A stretch of DNA of 64,000 nucleotides from Bolinopsis microptera (lineage: Eukaryota > Ctenophora > Tentaculata > Lobata > Bolinopsidae), in contig NC_087077.1 of the NCBI RefSeq assembly GCF_026151205.1, positions 12,994,983 through 13,058,982 on the forward strand. The letters run 5' to 3'. Positions 34,515 through 46,404 of this stretch are shown one piece after another. The stretch's first letter is position 1. Each line of letters starts with the position of its first letter. The translations under genes were made by a program, and so were the position numbers. Below the pieces are notes generated by a model. The model ran no database searches. It worked only from the letters and a program-made list of their open reading frames with translations, and was not told where the DNA came from.

Positions 34515-34945
34515 ATCGTAACATCTCGTCAAACAACTACATCGACTGGCTACAACTTGTCATACGTCATTCTAATAAAATAGAATAACAATATTATTAT
34601 GTTATAAGATATTATCAAGTATATAAATATTTCTTTAAAATTTTTGAATGCAAATAAATGAGATTGTTGGTGTTGAGAGACTCGGGAAATGGACACTGTT
34701 TTTTTACTTATATCTTTGTTTTTTAATCAATTCTATCTTTCAATATTAATCTGGTCATATAATAGTAAAATATCACAATGTCAAAGTGAGAATATCAAAG
34801 TGAAAATCAACGGAAATGATAATAATTTAGTAATCCAACCCCAATTGAGGCTGAGCCGTCCAATCAAAACGAAAAATCAACTAAAAGCATTCAAAAATTT
34901 CTTCTCAATATTTATACTGCAAATTATATTCTTATAAATGAAGTC
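34515..34945. promoter_or_regulatory. Upstream region of the scaffold gene
   Basis: 430 bp of AT-rich sequence between the scaffold start codon and a transposon terminus. No clear TATA box can be assigned on the minus strand. The promoter must lie here or within the element beyond it. Confidence 0.35.
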
Positions 34946-36565
34946 ATATGGGCAATTCCACGGTAAGGTTCCACTTGGTGAAAATGAAAAATGTTAAGAT
35001 AAGCACCTAATTTTGGTTAAAATATGTTCATTAGACTCTTAACCTTACAAGTCAACAAAAGTTTTTTGTTTCATATTGCGTTAACTTTTGATTTTTCTCA
35101 TTCAAAGGAACACTACTCGGAAATGAAAAAAATCGTTCAAATTTTCAAAGGGCCATAGTTTGGGTATGCAGCAATATTTCTCTATGAAATTCCATACACT
35201 TAGGCATATGCATAAGAATGAGAGCTATGCAAAGTTTCAAAACCGTTACTCAAATACTTTTTCTAAAAAATTTCCACAAAGATGGTGTCACGTCTGTCAC
35301 AAAATTAAGCAAAAAAGTTTTTTCAGAGCCACATAGTGCTATTTATATTCAAAAAACCACTGTAACCTATCTCTTCTGAAGGTAAGGGAGTACCGTAGAA
35401 ATTATCAGGCTTGTATCTTTTAAGAAAAAAATTTTGTAAGGGGGGTCCCAACTTGTCACGTCCGTCACATTTTTTTGAAAATGCTCCAAAAAATCTTTAA
35501 ACAGACTTTAAAGGCATTTTTCTTAAAGCTGAGGCCGTCCTCAACAAAACTATGTCGTCAAATCAAAAATTGGACAGAAAATGACCGAGTTATGTATAAT
35601 TTTGTATATGCCCATATATGGGCATACGGCTCACTTTTAGCCATTTTTATCCATATTTCCATTATTTTGACTAAAACCAAGACAAATAGAAGTCAAATAA
35701 GGTTGGATTGTGTTGACCATGTTGACTAGACTATCAAATAACATCATATGCAATTCAATAATTTAATTTACTGATTTTTTACCATTTTATTTGCTTACAA
35801 CTTTTTCAGAGGTAAAAGGCACAAAAAATGGACTTAACCCTATTTTCGCATATTTTTGAAGTAAAAATTCAATATCTTCCACATTTTAAACACTAAAGTA
35901 ATGAAACTTTTAGGAGATGGTCTCAACAGTATGATGCGTTGAACAGTGATGAATGTTTTACCAGAGTTATAAATTTGTTCAAGTAGAGAAATAATTGATG
36001 TCCCTAGACTGATACCCTAGCGTATGCCCAAAATGGACGATTTTGGCTGTTGCAGACCTCTTGGGGGTATTTGAGGCCTAAAAATTGGCATGAATACAGA
36101 GTAGATGTCACTGAACAAGATAAAAGTGTCAAGTGGAAGATTTAGAAAAATTGAAAAAAAAACGTGTGTCCGTCACAGTCACGTCTGTCACAATTTGAAA
36201 ATGGCGCCACGCAAACAAAAATTGAGCAATCTCTAAGAAAATGGCATCTCAGAAATCCCTAAACCTTCTTCTATCATTGTAATTCCAAATTAGATACAAT
36301 AGATAACTTTTTGAGATAAATTTGGGTACCATCTGAGTAGACACCCAAAAAAAGTGTCATATTTACGTCACGTCCGTCACAGGGGTGCTATCTCAGAAAG
36401 TAATAATGGTAGGGGTCTGAAATTTTCACACAACCTGTAGAAAGGTTAAATGTGGACTAATAAACAGTTGGAGCTGATAAATAAACAACATCTCGAGTAC
36501 AACATTCGTTTGAACTTTAAAAAACAGCAAAATCGTGGTGTCCGTCACGGTGGAATTGCCCATAT
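34946..36565. mobile_element. 1.6-kb non-autonomous element with 18-bp TIRs
   Basis: Ends ATATGGGCAATTCCAC are inverted at 34946 and 36565. The interior repeatedly carries GTCACGTCYGTCAC (about 35288, 35455, 36181, 36367, 36540) and has no coding potential. The target duplication is ambiguous because the end itself is AT-rich. It lies just upstream of the scaffold gene. Confidence 0.72.
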
Positions 36566-36889
36566 ACAAATAATTATAAAAACTTTAACATTTATATCAT
36601 ATTAGGATAATACTGACACATTATTCTTTGCAGACCATGCAGATAAAAAGGAAGCATAAATTACAAATCAAGGTAAGTAGTGCTTCATCCTTCAATCAAT
36701 CACAAACTTATAAAGTTTAAGTTTAAACTTGTAAAATACACAAATTCAATCGTGTCACGCCTAAAAATCCTAAAGTTCATGTAAAAGGCCTGTATTCGAG
36801 TGTTTTTCCATCTTCTGTGGTCACCGGGTGTCTAGCTCCACACAAAATAGGTGGCACTGTCTCCCGAAAAGGGGAAAACTGAGGAGCTC

Positions 36890-38907
36890 TTACTTATCCG
36901 CATCATCACCCTCCTCAACAAAGTCACACATTAATTTTGCACACTCGGGCACTGCTTTATCCAGATAGTTTGTTACAGGAAACAAACCGTCCACAAAACA
37001 CACGTGACCTCCAGCAGCGGTGCTCCAGAGCACAAGATTTGGGTTCTTCACGAACTCTGGTAGCTTATAGTGATCAAAAGGGGCCATGAAATCGTCACGT
37101 GAGTTTATCACTACCACTGGTTTCTTTACTTTGTGACACTTGTTTACTGGGGATACCCTTAAAGTTTCAATATTAAGTCAACTTCAAGGGGATACAATTT
37201 AGAGTTGCACTATCAAATTAAAGCTCAAAGTTGTAAAACTTTGATTTGATGAGGCCTTCATATTGCTAAGACTGTAATTTACGATTGAAAATAGTAGTGT
37301 GTTCGAAGAGAAATTGTTTAACTGAAACTTACTTTTGATAATATTCGTCTGCACCGGACACTCCTATCAGGGGTGCCACAAAACGCTCTTCGATATCCCA
37401 TATACTTTTAGACTTCCTCAAATATTCCATGTCAATGCCCTTCTCTTGATACCACTCTTCTTTTAATTCTCTCTAAAATTAAACTATTTATTGATGATTG
37501 GAACGCAGTTCAATTTCAATTAAATTTAATTATAGTGCAAACCCTTTATAATTTATTACCTTATTTACCAAACTTGGGTGACATTTGATTACCTGGGAAT
37601 AATTTACTGTAGTTAGCAATGTGATATCAGATAGCCTACCTCTTCCTCAGTATATGATTTCTCAATTCGATGAAGTGTGTCTATAACCAGTCCTTTATTG
37701 AATAATTGATAATTGATGCCAGATGAACATTTCATGGCATCAGCTTTAAGCTCCCAATTGCAGGAATGGAGCACAGCTCCAGCTGATAAAATAAGAATTA
37801 AAACTTAAGTTTCGTTTGCTATCAATATAGTAGAAAATAGTAGTATTATTATAGTAAAATTATAGTAGAAAATTAAGAAAATTAAGAAAATTAATGTCAA
37901 ACTAATTATAGAAAGAAATTTTGAAAACTATGAACATGATACTGTAACAACGAACAAATTTTTAAAAACATATCAATACCTATCGAAGGACGATTAGCTT
38001 CTTCAGTGCTGAGGTAATCGATTGTACTCATAGCGCCTAGGCAGGCACCCACAAGTATTATTTTCTTTCCAGGGAACCTTGATTCTAAGTTTTCAACACT
38101 TTCATTCAAATGATTGCCATCTCCCCATGCAAAAGTCATCATTTTACTCGTCATTGGTATCTGCAAGATTAGCCATTACAACTTGAAAAGAAACACTTGA
38201 ACATAACCTACAAACTATTAAAAGCTCACCTAACTATAAAATCGACCCGAAACTGCCAACATTGCTGAATCAATTAAATGCAGTGCAGCTGCACTGGTGG
38301 TAACATCACAAAAATGTTTTCATCCTCATCTGCCATTAAGACAGCACTTTTACATGACTTACCGAACAAGAGGCTCTGGAATTTAGAACAAAGACGTTAG
38401 GAAATCCATTTACCAACAAGGAATTTGCCAAAGTGAGTATTTTCACAGAATGGGTTGTTTCACGCAGACCAGGAGAAATAACAACAATGTAATCATCCTT
38501 ATCTTTAGACCCTGAAATGAAATGTTAGATATAAAAACTGAGACAAAAAATGATTTACTGAAGATAATGCAATAATTCTATGAACTAAAGGATTGGCATT
38601 ACATAAAAACTATCTTTATTCTAATGTTTTCTTAACTAACAAATCCTGAGGAAAACTTACCTTTGTTGTTAGCGAAATGGTCAAAAGCAACAATACCGCC
38701 ATCAGACAATTTAAGTGTTTCTTTGACAATTTGAATAGGTGGAGGCTTCTCGTATTTTGTTCGGACGTAAAACTGCATGGCTGGATTCAAACAAATCAGG
38801 GGTGGGCAATACTTCTCTTGAACCAGCTTACTTCTGCAAGGACTCATCTTAGAAATATAAAGTATAAACCCATACAATGCGCCATAATCACAAAGACTAT
38901 TCAGCAA
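36890..38907 (-). CDS. Alpha/beta hydrolase of the ABHD1/ABHD3 type, Cys in place of nucleophile Ser
   Basis: Six exons: 38661-38907, 38363-38511, 37980-38160, 37640-37782, 37333-37472, 36890-37157; all phases agree, 375 residues. The N-terminus (LYGFILYIS) is hydrophobic and may anchor the protein, as in ABHD1/3 enzymes. Family landmarks in order: LSDGGIVAFDHF, YIVVISPGLRETTHS, VFVLNSRA, nucleophile elbow LVGACLGAMS, acid segment INSRDDFMAP, and histidine segment AAGGHVCFVDG. Relatives have G-x-S-x-G at the elbow; here the codon is TGC, giving G-A-C-L-G, while Asp and His are kept. ABHD3 relatives act as membrane phospholipases. Whether a cysteine nucleophile works here is unknown. An alternative start (MSPCRSK) lies 20 codons in. 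Confidence 0.88.
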
Positions 38908-39735
38908 TGGTGGGTGGTCGTTTTTGGGAGTAGTGGATGTTTGTAGAGCAGGTTAGTGGTTCTTTATAACAAAGATTGATCATAATTAATTATATTCAAA
39001 GATAATGTAGCTCAGTGGCAAGTGCAAGTGATTGACTTGATTAGGCAAAAAGATAATAAAGTACTGTAATAGCAGACCTGCTCTCGAGAAAATGCCTAAA
39101 AGCACCTGATCCATACAATGTTGGTTTCGTCCATTTCCTAATCATATTTATCAACCTGCCCATAAAAACATTTCAATTAAATTAAAAGATATTAAACCGG
39201 AGGAGCGTTGTTGGTTTGACAGCTTAAATTGCAACAATCATGAAGGTTTTTGCAAACCACTTGGATTTAGTTTAGTTTTAATTAAGTACCTCTGGACAGT
39301 TCTAAACGACCATATAACATCCTCTGACAGTTAAACAATTTACCTTAATGTAACTATATTGTCTAAATATAAATTGATAAAAAGTATAATTAATAAAATA
39401 TGTTAAATAAAGTGTGTTTATAATTATGATTTATGGTACATTGTTATTTATTATATTTATATTTTAGGCTGTAACCTTATTAGTTCAATGGAATAAACCT
39501 AGCATGCCTTGGTTGCAGCATTATACTCACTTATAGGTGCTTTTAGGGCCCGATGTAATTGCTATGATCAGTTTACTGGTCAACTGGTGTTTCGGTGTCC
39601 CTTATTTTGTTTACACTCGGTCACTTATCAAGGCATGTAAGGTCATTCGGCGATATTTTCTTTGAAATAAAATGATGTATTTGTGTAACAATTTGAAAGT
39701 TTATTGATAAAAAAAAAAAAGTACTATAATAATAG
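38908..39735. other. Intergenic, upstream of the hydrolase
   Basis: AT-rich. 39008-39030 has a tRNA A-box-like gtagctcagtggcaagtg, but no B box or cloverleaf follows. A 14-A run at 39707-39720 precedes the LINE fragment. Confidence 0.4.
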
Positions 39736-40170
39736 AGCCCAGAAGCCCTAAAAAATGTTGTGAAGACCGTAGTCGCAGAAGAGGACCGTAGTCGAAATCT
39801 TCTTGTTTTCGGTTTGCCGGAGGAGGAGCAGGAAGAGTTAGAGGTAAGAATCGGCGAGGTTTTAGAGGAAATAGGGCAGAAACCGAAGGTGGAAGTAGTG
39901 CGACTCGGCAAGAAGAAAACTTCTACCTGTACTCGCCCAGTGAAAGTCTGCCTGACCAGCTCCTTGATCGTACATCAAGTCTTAGCAAACGCTCGGAAAT
40001 TGCGACAATCAGCCAAGTTTAAGACTGTGTTTTTGAGCCCTGACAGATCACTGGAGCAGCGGGAAGCCCGAAAGGAGCTGATTGCCAGCATGAGAGCTAA
40101 AGCTTTAGCGGAGCCGGACAAAAAGTTTTACATTAAGGAGGGACAGATATTCAGCTGTAGTCGCAATTGA
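39736..40170 (+). pseudogene. LINE ORF1-like fragment
   Basis: An open frame of 135-145 codons begins immediately after a stop and has no ATG at its head. It encodes RNLLVFGLPEEEQEELEVR, RLGKKK, RPVKVCLTSS and SPDRSLEQREARKEL. This pattern is familiar from ORF1 proteins of CR1/L2-like non-LTR elements, which bind the element RNA. It ends KEGQIFSCSRN and TGA. No reverse transcriptase follows in the next 1.3 kb, so it is a truncated copy or a domesticated fragment. Confidence 0.6.
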
Positions 40171-41550
40171 GTGTATTTATCAGTACATGTGTGATAATGC
40201 TTGTTTTTCAGTGTGAGTGAAGTTTTAGTTAGTGCTAAGCGGGTGCCTACTAGGCTTTTAACTTTCTATACAGGACTGGATAGTCTTCAGACTGTTTTAA
40301 AGCTTATTTTTAGTGCAAGAGTTGGTTGCTAGGCATTGCATTTATCTAAGCAGCGCCTGTATTCAATAATTAATGAAATCTTATTAGCGGATTTAGGTAT
40401 ATAATTATTGTATATATTATTGTATGTATAAATTCTTGAGTAAACATTAACCAGTAAACAAAGCTGGTTCCCAATCAATCAATAATGTTTATTCTCATTC
40501 ACAAAAGGCACAAAATTCCCTAACTATGGTCAAATCAATAAATGTGAACAATACAATCCAAAGTAACAGACATGTTGCAGATTAAATACAATATTATGAT
40601 CCATCTAAAGGTGTACAAAAAATTTAGTAACAACCTACAGAATGAGTACAGATCCAATGATACATGCACTTGCTCCTGTAGTCCATCCCACTTCTCCAAA
40701 TGACATTTATTTCACGATTCTGACACTGTTACAGTTACTTTCAATTGAGTCTAACAAATTTTAGCAAATAATACAACTTGACTAGATCAAACTACTAAAC
40801 GGATAACACTACGATAAATAATAGGTAATTTTAACAATCATCAATTTAATACAAAAAAAAGTGCAAAAATAGACATAAAAGATCAAAATCATACATTGAG
40901 CAAAAGACCGTGTAAATTGGCCGCAAGTGTCTTTTACTTTATCAACTAAATGTATGTTATTATATGGTATGAGTCAAGTTTTTATTTATATTATTTTAAT
41001 GAAACAATAAGATACAATGAAGCAATATATGGTACCTTAGTTATTATATATATATATATATAACTCTAAAACTCTGGTCACAAGAGCAACTGCCTAAACG
41101 TGCAGAATTGAAAACAAATACATAAAATACTAGCAATCCTTTAAATTCGCAATAAATAAGTTCGTTCAATGTCATTATATAATTCTTAAAACCGCATATA
41201 TATGTGACCGGTAAATAATTTAATTGGTCTATAGACTACTGTATAAAATTCTCAATATAAACTTTTTAACAATAATAAATTAATTAAAAACACACAACAA
41301 CCTGTTATTATAAGAAATACAAATTTTATAGAAGGATACAAATTTGAATTTTGATCTTTATTACAGACTAAACCATGAAAGCCGCGCGTCGATTAATTGC
41401 CTTAAGTAAGATTAATTATAATTTTAACCGACAGAAGCTGAAGGATGGAAGCCCAAAAGGCCCAGTGCACCATCGACAAGGTCAAGGACTCGTTAAGTAA
41501 AAGTTTAAACTGTCCAGATTCCACTATTGCAATTGCCAAATAAACTTGTA
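40171..41550. other. AT-rich intergenic stretch
   Basis: About 1.4 kb with no gene. It includes a (TA)n tract near 41045-41060. The first 300 bp may be the 3' tail of the LINE ORF1 fragment. Confidence 0.45.
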
Positions 41551-42326
41551 CCTTACTCGGGATTATTATGACCGGGATAAAGTAGCGGGTTTACGGTAAT
41601 TTCGCCATATTTTTCCCGAACCACATTTTCACCGGTCATTAATAAACCCGCCGACTCAGCTTTCAGGGTTCCCAAGGGGTATGGGTGCTCATATTTTAAT
41701 CGTTGTCTTATATTCACTAAAGAAGACTATTGGGACACTTGTTGTAGGTTTTTCGACTTCATTTGGCTAAAATTGCAAAAAATTCACCTTTTTGCCCAAT
41801 TCTTGTCATATATCCTTATTGTCAAAGTTGATTTAAATAGGCCAAAATTTTAATTTCTCAGGTATTGACTATCTCTACATAATGAAATAGGACTCAAAGT
41901 AAAAGTAACAGTTAAATTAAAACTTGAATTAATTAAAACTGTCAATAACATAAATCAGTTTCATCAGTCATTTATTCATAATTCTAAACAATGTGAACGA
42001 TGCATTCTTTCGAAGATTTTCTACAAATTGAGTCATAATGGTTATTTGATACACGTAAACATTTAATGCTAATTCAAAACAACGACTTTTCTAGAGTGCT
42101 AGACTACCAAAACGTTACTAGCAATGCGAAAATTTCTAAGCTTGCTTATTTCTAATAAGGAAATTTACATCTGAGACAAAATTTTTGAATCTAAAATTGA
42201 AAGGTTGGACACCGGTAAAATGGCGACCGGGAAAATGTGGTGGGTTTTGAGCAATTTCGCCATATTTTTCCCGAACCATATTTTAACCGGTCGTTAATAA
42301 ACCCGTCGTAATAATCCCGAGTAAGG
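41551..42326. mobile_element. 776-bp TA-flanked MITE
   Basis: Termini CCTTACTCGGGATTATTA are inverted at both ends and flanked by TA (41549-41550, 42327-42328). Subterminal sequence atttcgccatatttttcccg occurs near both ends in direct orientation. No coding potential. It is inserted at the edge of structured element E2. Confidence 0.82.
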
Positions 42327-42417
42327 TAGGTTTATAACCATACCAGATCCAGAACGCGCGCCGATTTGAACTCGTCGACGGTCTTGAATCAAATATTTTA
42401 CGAGTATCACCCGTTAA
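42327..42417 (+). other. Structured element E2, copy A
   Basis: Shares with 48599-48689 the blocks GGTTTAYAACC, ACGCGCGC, ACTCGTCGACGGTC and TTTTACGAGTATCACCCGTT. ACTCGT can pair with ACGAGT, enclosing a small hairpin with stem TTG/CAA. The strand is arbitrary. It is not recognised as a known snRNA, tRNA or ribozyme. Confidence 0.55.
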
Positions 42418-42712
42418 AGAATAAACACGATCGCTATAAGAAATCGAAGCTCTATTTTTGTACGTGGGCGTTTAATTGTTCAAATTGATTCACAATGTCA
42501 ATCCTTCGCATTTCGAGTCGATCTGCATGTGGTTGTGAGAAAATGCGCGGCGCAGCCAAGTAGTGCATCGCACTACAATTGTTTAAGGTAATGAAACTGA
42601 TGAACAAAAACAGAAAACAAATGAGTTTTAATTTTTTTTTAAAAATTAAATGCAATGTGGTTAACTAAACGGAAAATGCAGCATAAACGAGTCCTTGTAT
42701 TGCATATTGACA

Positions 42713-42789
42713 TTACCTGGGGACCTCAGGCTATTATGTTCTTAAACATAAAGATTCGACGGAATGTCAGGCTGAGCGCGGCCCAGTAA
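42713..42789 (+). other. Structured element E1, copy 1
   Basis: Begins TTACCTGGGGACCTCAGG and ends GCGCGGCCCAGTAA; the ends pair (TTAC-TGGG with CCCAGTAA, CTCAG with CTGAG). An inner hairpin ATTC-GACG-GAAT is present. Two more copies lie at 48310 and 48440. Confidence 0.55.
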
Positions 42790-42852
42790 TAAACAATTGA
42801 ATTCATGGTTCACTAGCTTGTCAGGATGATAATTAATCACTCTACACTCGAC

Positions 42853-42870
42853 TGTCACGTGACGAAAACG
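42853..42870 (+). promoter_or_regulatory. CACGTG-containing motif shared by both E1/E2 loci
   Basis: tgtcacgtgacgaaaacg recurs with one change at 48189-48206. CACGTG is an E-box. A TATAAA (42913) and an ATTGG (42884) follow within 70 bp, a promoter-like layout. Confidence 0.45.
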
Positions 42871-42996
42871 CCGTGATTTCATTGGTTAACCTGATAACGC
42901 GCCGCAGATCTCTATAAACACAAATTATTCATCGCGCGTGCAGTAAACTCAAATTAAGTCCTAATTTGTTACCGAAATTTGGCAACTATCAACATC

Positions 42997-43113
42997 ATGG
43001 CACAATTAAGTCGCATGTTCAGTAAATTGCTAATCAAATGTACGGCACTAATAATACAGTCTACACTTACAGTGTATGAATTCATGAACGAATTTATTAA
43101 GGCAGATTGGTAG
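42997..43113 (+). CDS. Possible 38-aa small protein (weak)
   Basis: ATG in the context atcatgg opens MAQLSRMFSKLLIKCTALII and a further 18 residues before TAG. It lies about 80 bp after a TATAAA box, downstream of the E-box and the E1/E2 elements. It has a hydrophobic middle and no recognisable domain. It could be chance; the promoter-like sequence upstream is the only reason to list it. Confidence 0.25.
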   Translation: MAQLSRMFSKLLIKCTALIIQSTLTVYEFMNEFIKADW

Positions 43114-43211
43114 AACAACGATCGTAAATGATAATTTGTATTAACAGTGGGAAGTGTTCTTAAGGGAGACTGTTGTGCAGCCATGTCGGGAGTTATAAAA
43201 CACTGAACACG

Positions 43212-43905
43212 ACATTAAAAACACTTTCCAACTACAAAACTTAACCACTAAACCAGCTCTGAGCACTATTTCTAGGTTATGAGACGGCTAAATGATGCGA
43301 ATAATAAATCCTCAGATCTCCCAGTACTCTACATTAAAAACACTTTCCAACTACAAAACTTAACCACAAAACCAGCTCTGAGCACTATTTCTAGGTTATG
43401 AGACGGCTAAATGATGCCAATTATAAATCCTTAGAGCTCCCAGTACTCTACATTAAAAACACTTTCCAACTACAAAACTTAACCACAAAACCAGCTCTGA
43501 GCACTATTTCTAGGTTATGAGACGGCTAAAATATGATGCGAATAATAAATCCTCAGATCTCCCAGTACTCTACATTAAAAACACTTTCCAACTACAAAAC
43601 TTAACCACAAAACCAGCTCTGAGCACTATTTCTAGGTTATGAGACGGCTAAATGATGCGAATAATAAATCCTCAGAGCTCCCAGTACTCTACATTAAAAA
43701 CACTTTCCAACTACAAAACTTAACCACAAAACCAGCTTTGAGCACTATTTCTGGGTTCTGAAACGACTTAATGATGCCAATTATAAATCCTAAGAGCTCC
43801 CACTCTACATTAAAAACACTTTTCAACTACAAAACTTAACCACAAAGCCAGCTTTGAGCACTATTTCTAGGTTCTAAAACGACAAAACGATGCGAAATAT
43901 AAATC
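43212..43905. repeat. 119-bp satellite, about 5.8 copies
   Basis: Units start at acattaaaaacact (43212, 43331, 43450, 43572, 43691, 43807) and contain gagcactatttctaggttat. The right-hand copies are more diverged. Confidence 0.92.
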
Positions 43906-44845
43906 TCCCACTGCGTAAGCCGGTAAACTAATTAACCGGCTAAAAAAGCTGAGACGGCTATTATGTATTATCGTAACGACATGATCACGGCCGTTAAATG
44001 GCTATTAGTTGACTGTTCATAACAGCTGCTCTATATTTGTGCGCTCTATCATAAGGTTGTTTCAGAGCTGCTAAACTCCGGCTAATATAACAAGCCTTTT
44101 TATATAGCCATTTAAGAAGGAAAAATACTTAGCACTTTACAACCAACAATCACTCATGTTTTAAACCTTTATAGCGAGTCGGCATATTACAATTTTACCG
44201 AAGTCAATTATTTTTACTTGAAAAGTATAAGAGTTAAGACTGCAGAATCTTTAGTATTATAAGTATAAAAAGCAGAAAACCACGCCACATGAGGTCTCAA
44301 AATATAGATAACAATAAGATTTTTAATCTGCCTGCACGTGAGATGGGGGGAATGTTTTTTATTCTTCTTCTTTGCAGGAAGTGGTAACCTGTTCTATCCC
44401 TCTAGTTCTTTTTGTTGTTACGCCACTGCTTGTTGTATTTCCTGCTATCACTGGTTGTGTGTTCCGGCCCTGTTAGGGTTCTTGGACAGCCAGGACTGTT
44501 TTTCTTTGCTCCTGATAAGATATTTATGATAAGATATTTATGAAAAATAAAATAAGGAGGAAAGGAATTATTCAACGTTTCAATGTGACAACATCGTAAT
44601 CAAACGTGGGATCAACAGAAATTTGACTCTCATAAATAATATTCAATTCGGATTTCAAATATAATAAGGAGCTAAATAAAGTAGTGTTTGAACCAAATTA
44701 ATTGATGAGTACACCCGTCTTATTATATGCTATAGATTGAGTTATACAATATCAATATATACATGTATGCAGAATTTGATATGTATGAATCATGATCCCA
44801 CCTAATTTGTGAACGGAAATTATTGCGGAATCGAAACTTTTTAAA
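43906..44845. other. Intergenic, no gene seen
   Basis: AT-rich, only short chance frames. It includes taaccggctaaaaaagctga-like sequence continuing the satellite edge. Confidence 0.45.
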
Positions 44846-44930
44846 TACAGTAAAACCCCGATTTACCGCGGAGTTTGGGGGAAAGGAAACATCCGCGGTA
44901 AATCGGGGTTCGTGGTAAATCGGGGTTTTG
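44846..44930. repeat. Inverted repeat resembling pogo/Tc1 termini
   Basis: TACAGTAAAACCCCGATTTA leads into a 19-bp stem (aaccccgatttaccgcgga and its complement at 44892-44910), then part of the right arm is repeated again. It resembles the TIRs of pogo-like elements joined without an interior. Confidence 0.55.
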
Positions 44931-45073
44931 TTTGTTTACATTATACTAATTGTATCGATGTAAATACGTTTGGTCAAAGAAGAGTCAACCTAAAAGTAAC
45001 AATTACATGGTAGTTCAGTACACTAATAAATATGTTGAGGATATCAACCTTAACAAGATCCTGAAATCATTCT

Positions 45074-45290
45074 CAGACATGCAGACTTCCTCAAGTCTCA
45101 TGGAATTAAAATCAAGTCTGAGAATAGAAAGCTTCCATATCTGTATGGTACGACAAAAATGCACAAGGACCCTATTAAATTTCGATTCATTACATCTGGA
45201 AGAAATAGTTCCTTGCAGCAGTTGTCTGTAGCTGTTGGATTATGTTTGAAAACGTGTCTGAAAGTTGCTAAAAATTATTCTGGGATTAAT
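45074..45290 (+). pseudogene. Penelope-like reverse transcriptase fragment
   Basis: Frame reads DFLKSHGIKIKSENRKL, PYLYGTTKMHKDPIKFRFI, then SGRNSSLQQLSVAVG. The Y-G-x-x-K-x-H-K ... R-F-I pattern matches the early RT motifs of Penelope-like elements. A preceding segment (YVEDINLNKILKSF) is in another frame. No catalytic YxDD part remains. Confidence 0.5.
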
Positions 45291-45645
45291 CTTACTTCGG
45301 AATATGTATTTTAGCATGACGTGTCATTCTTTTTGTTAGTTCGTTTTCAATTTTTGATCTTAATTTTAATTTTCAGTACGTTTTACCTAACAATATCATT
45401 TTTTAGCTAGCAGAATGGTTTTCAGAGGGCATTAATGAAATGTACTATGAGCTGGTCCCAAGTCCAGACGCCATTTTATTCTTTGTAATTTTCAATAACA
45501 CTGTCTAGTCATTGACTACTGAATATACATGGAAACATATGTGGTCATAAGCTATCTATATTATACATTGCACATCGTTTATTAATTGTAATTAAAGCAA
45601 GTCATTGAATGTTTTATCTGGCAACAGTTATAGTGTGCACATAAA

Positions 45646-46223
45646 AATTCGCCCAAACTTGCTCAGATTAATTGTCTTATAGCCATGTAACTATCTGGAA
45701 AGTTTAAAGAACTTCTATCAGTTAGATCTTGAGATAATCGACTTTCGTCAAATATCGTACCAAAACCGCCAATTTGAGATATTTTAATGTGTTTGAAGTC
45801 ATATCTCAAGTTTGGCTCATAAAAATTCGCACAAACTTGCTCAGATTAATCGTCTTATAACCATGTAACTATCTGGAAAGTTTTAACAAATTCTATCAGT
45901 TAGATCTCAAAATATATGCCCGCGTTCCGCTAGAACGCACCAATTTGAGATATTTTCTTGTGTTTGAAGTTATATCTCAAATTTGGCATATAGAAATTCG
46001 CTCAAACTTGCTCATATTGTCTGTCTTATAGCCATGTAACTATTTGGAAAGTTTTAAAAAATTCTATCAGTAAGATCTTGAGATAATCGACTTTCGTCAA
46101 ATATCGTACCAAAACTGCCAATTTGAGATATTTTAATGTGTTTGAAGTCATATCTCAAGTTTGGCACATATAAATTCGCCCAAACTTGCTCAGATTAATC
46201 GTCTTATAGCCATGTAACTATCT
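45646..46223. repeat. 178-bp tandem repeat, 3.3 copies
   Basis: Units start at aattcgcccaaacttgctca (45646, 45824, 45995, 46173; steps 178, 171, 178). Each contains gtcttatagccatgtaacta. The last unit stops at a G19 run (46224-46242). Confidence 0.88.
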
Positions 46224-46404
46224 GGGGGGGGGGGGGGGGGGGAGCCAAGTAGATATTTGTAGATATTTGTAGATTAATGTAGAATGGATAATCCACGAAA
46301 AAAGTGGTTGACATTCTACAAATTTATACATTTATCTCCAAAAATTCAGTAGAATTTCTGGGCACATATTTGAAAATATGGGCACTATCTGGAAACTTTA
46401 AAGT

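Noticed and set aside
39005-39080. tRNA gene
   Set aside because: Only an A-box-like gtagctcagtgg is present; no B box, no acceptor-stem pairing and no anticodon arm.
43212-43905. CRISPR-like array
   Set aside because: The units are contiguous 119-bp satellites without unique spacers, in a eukaryotic genome.
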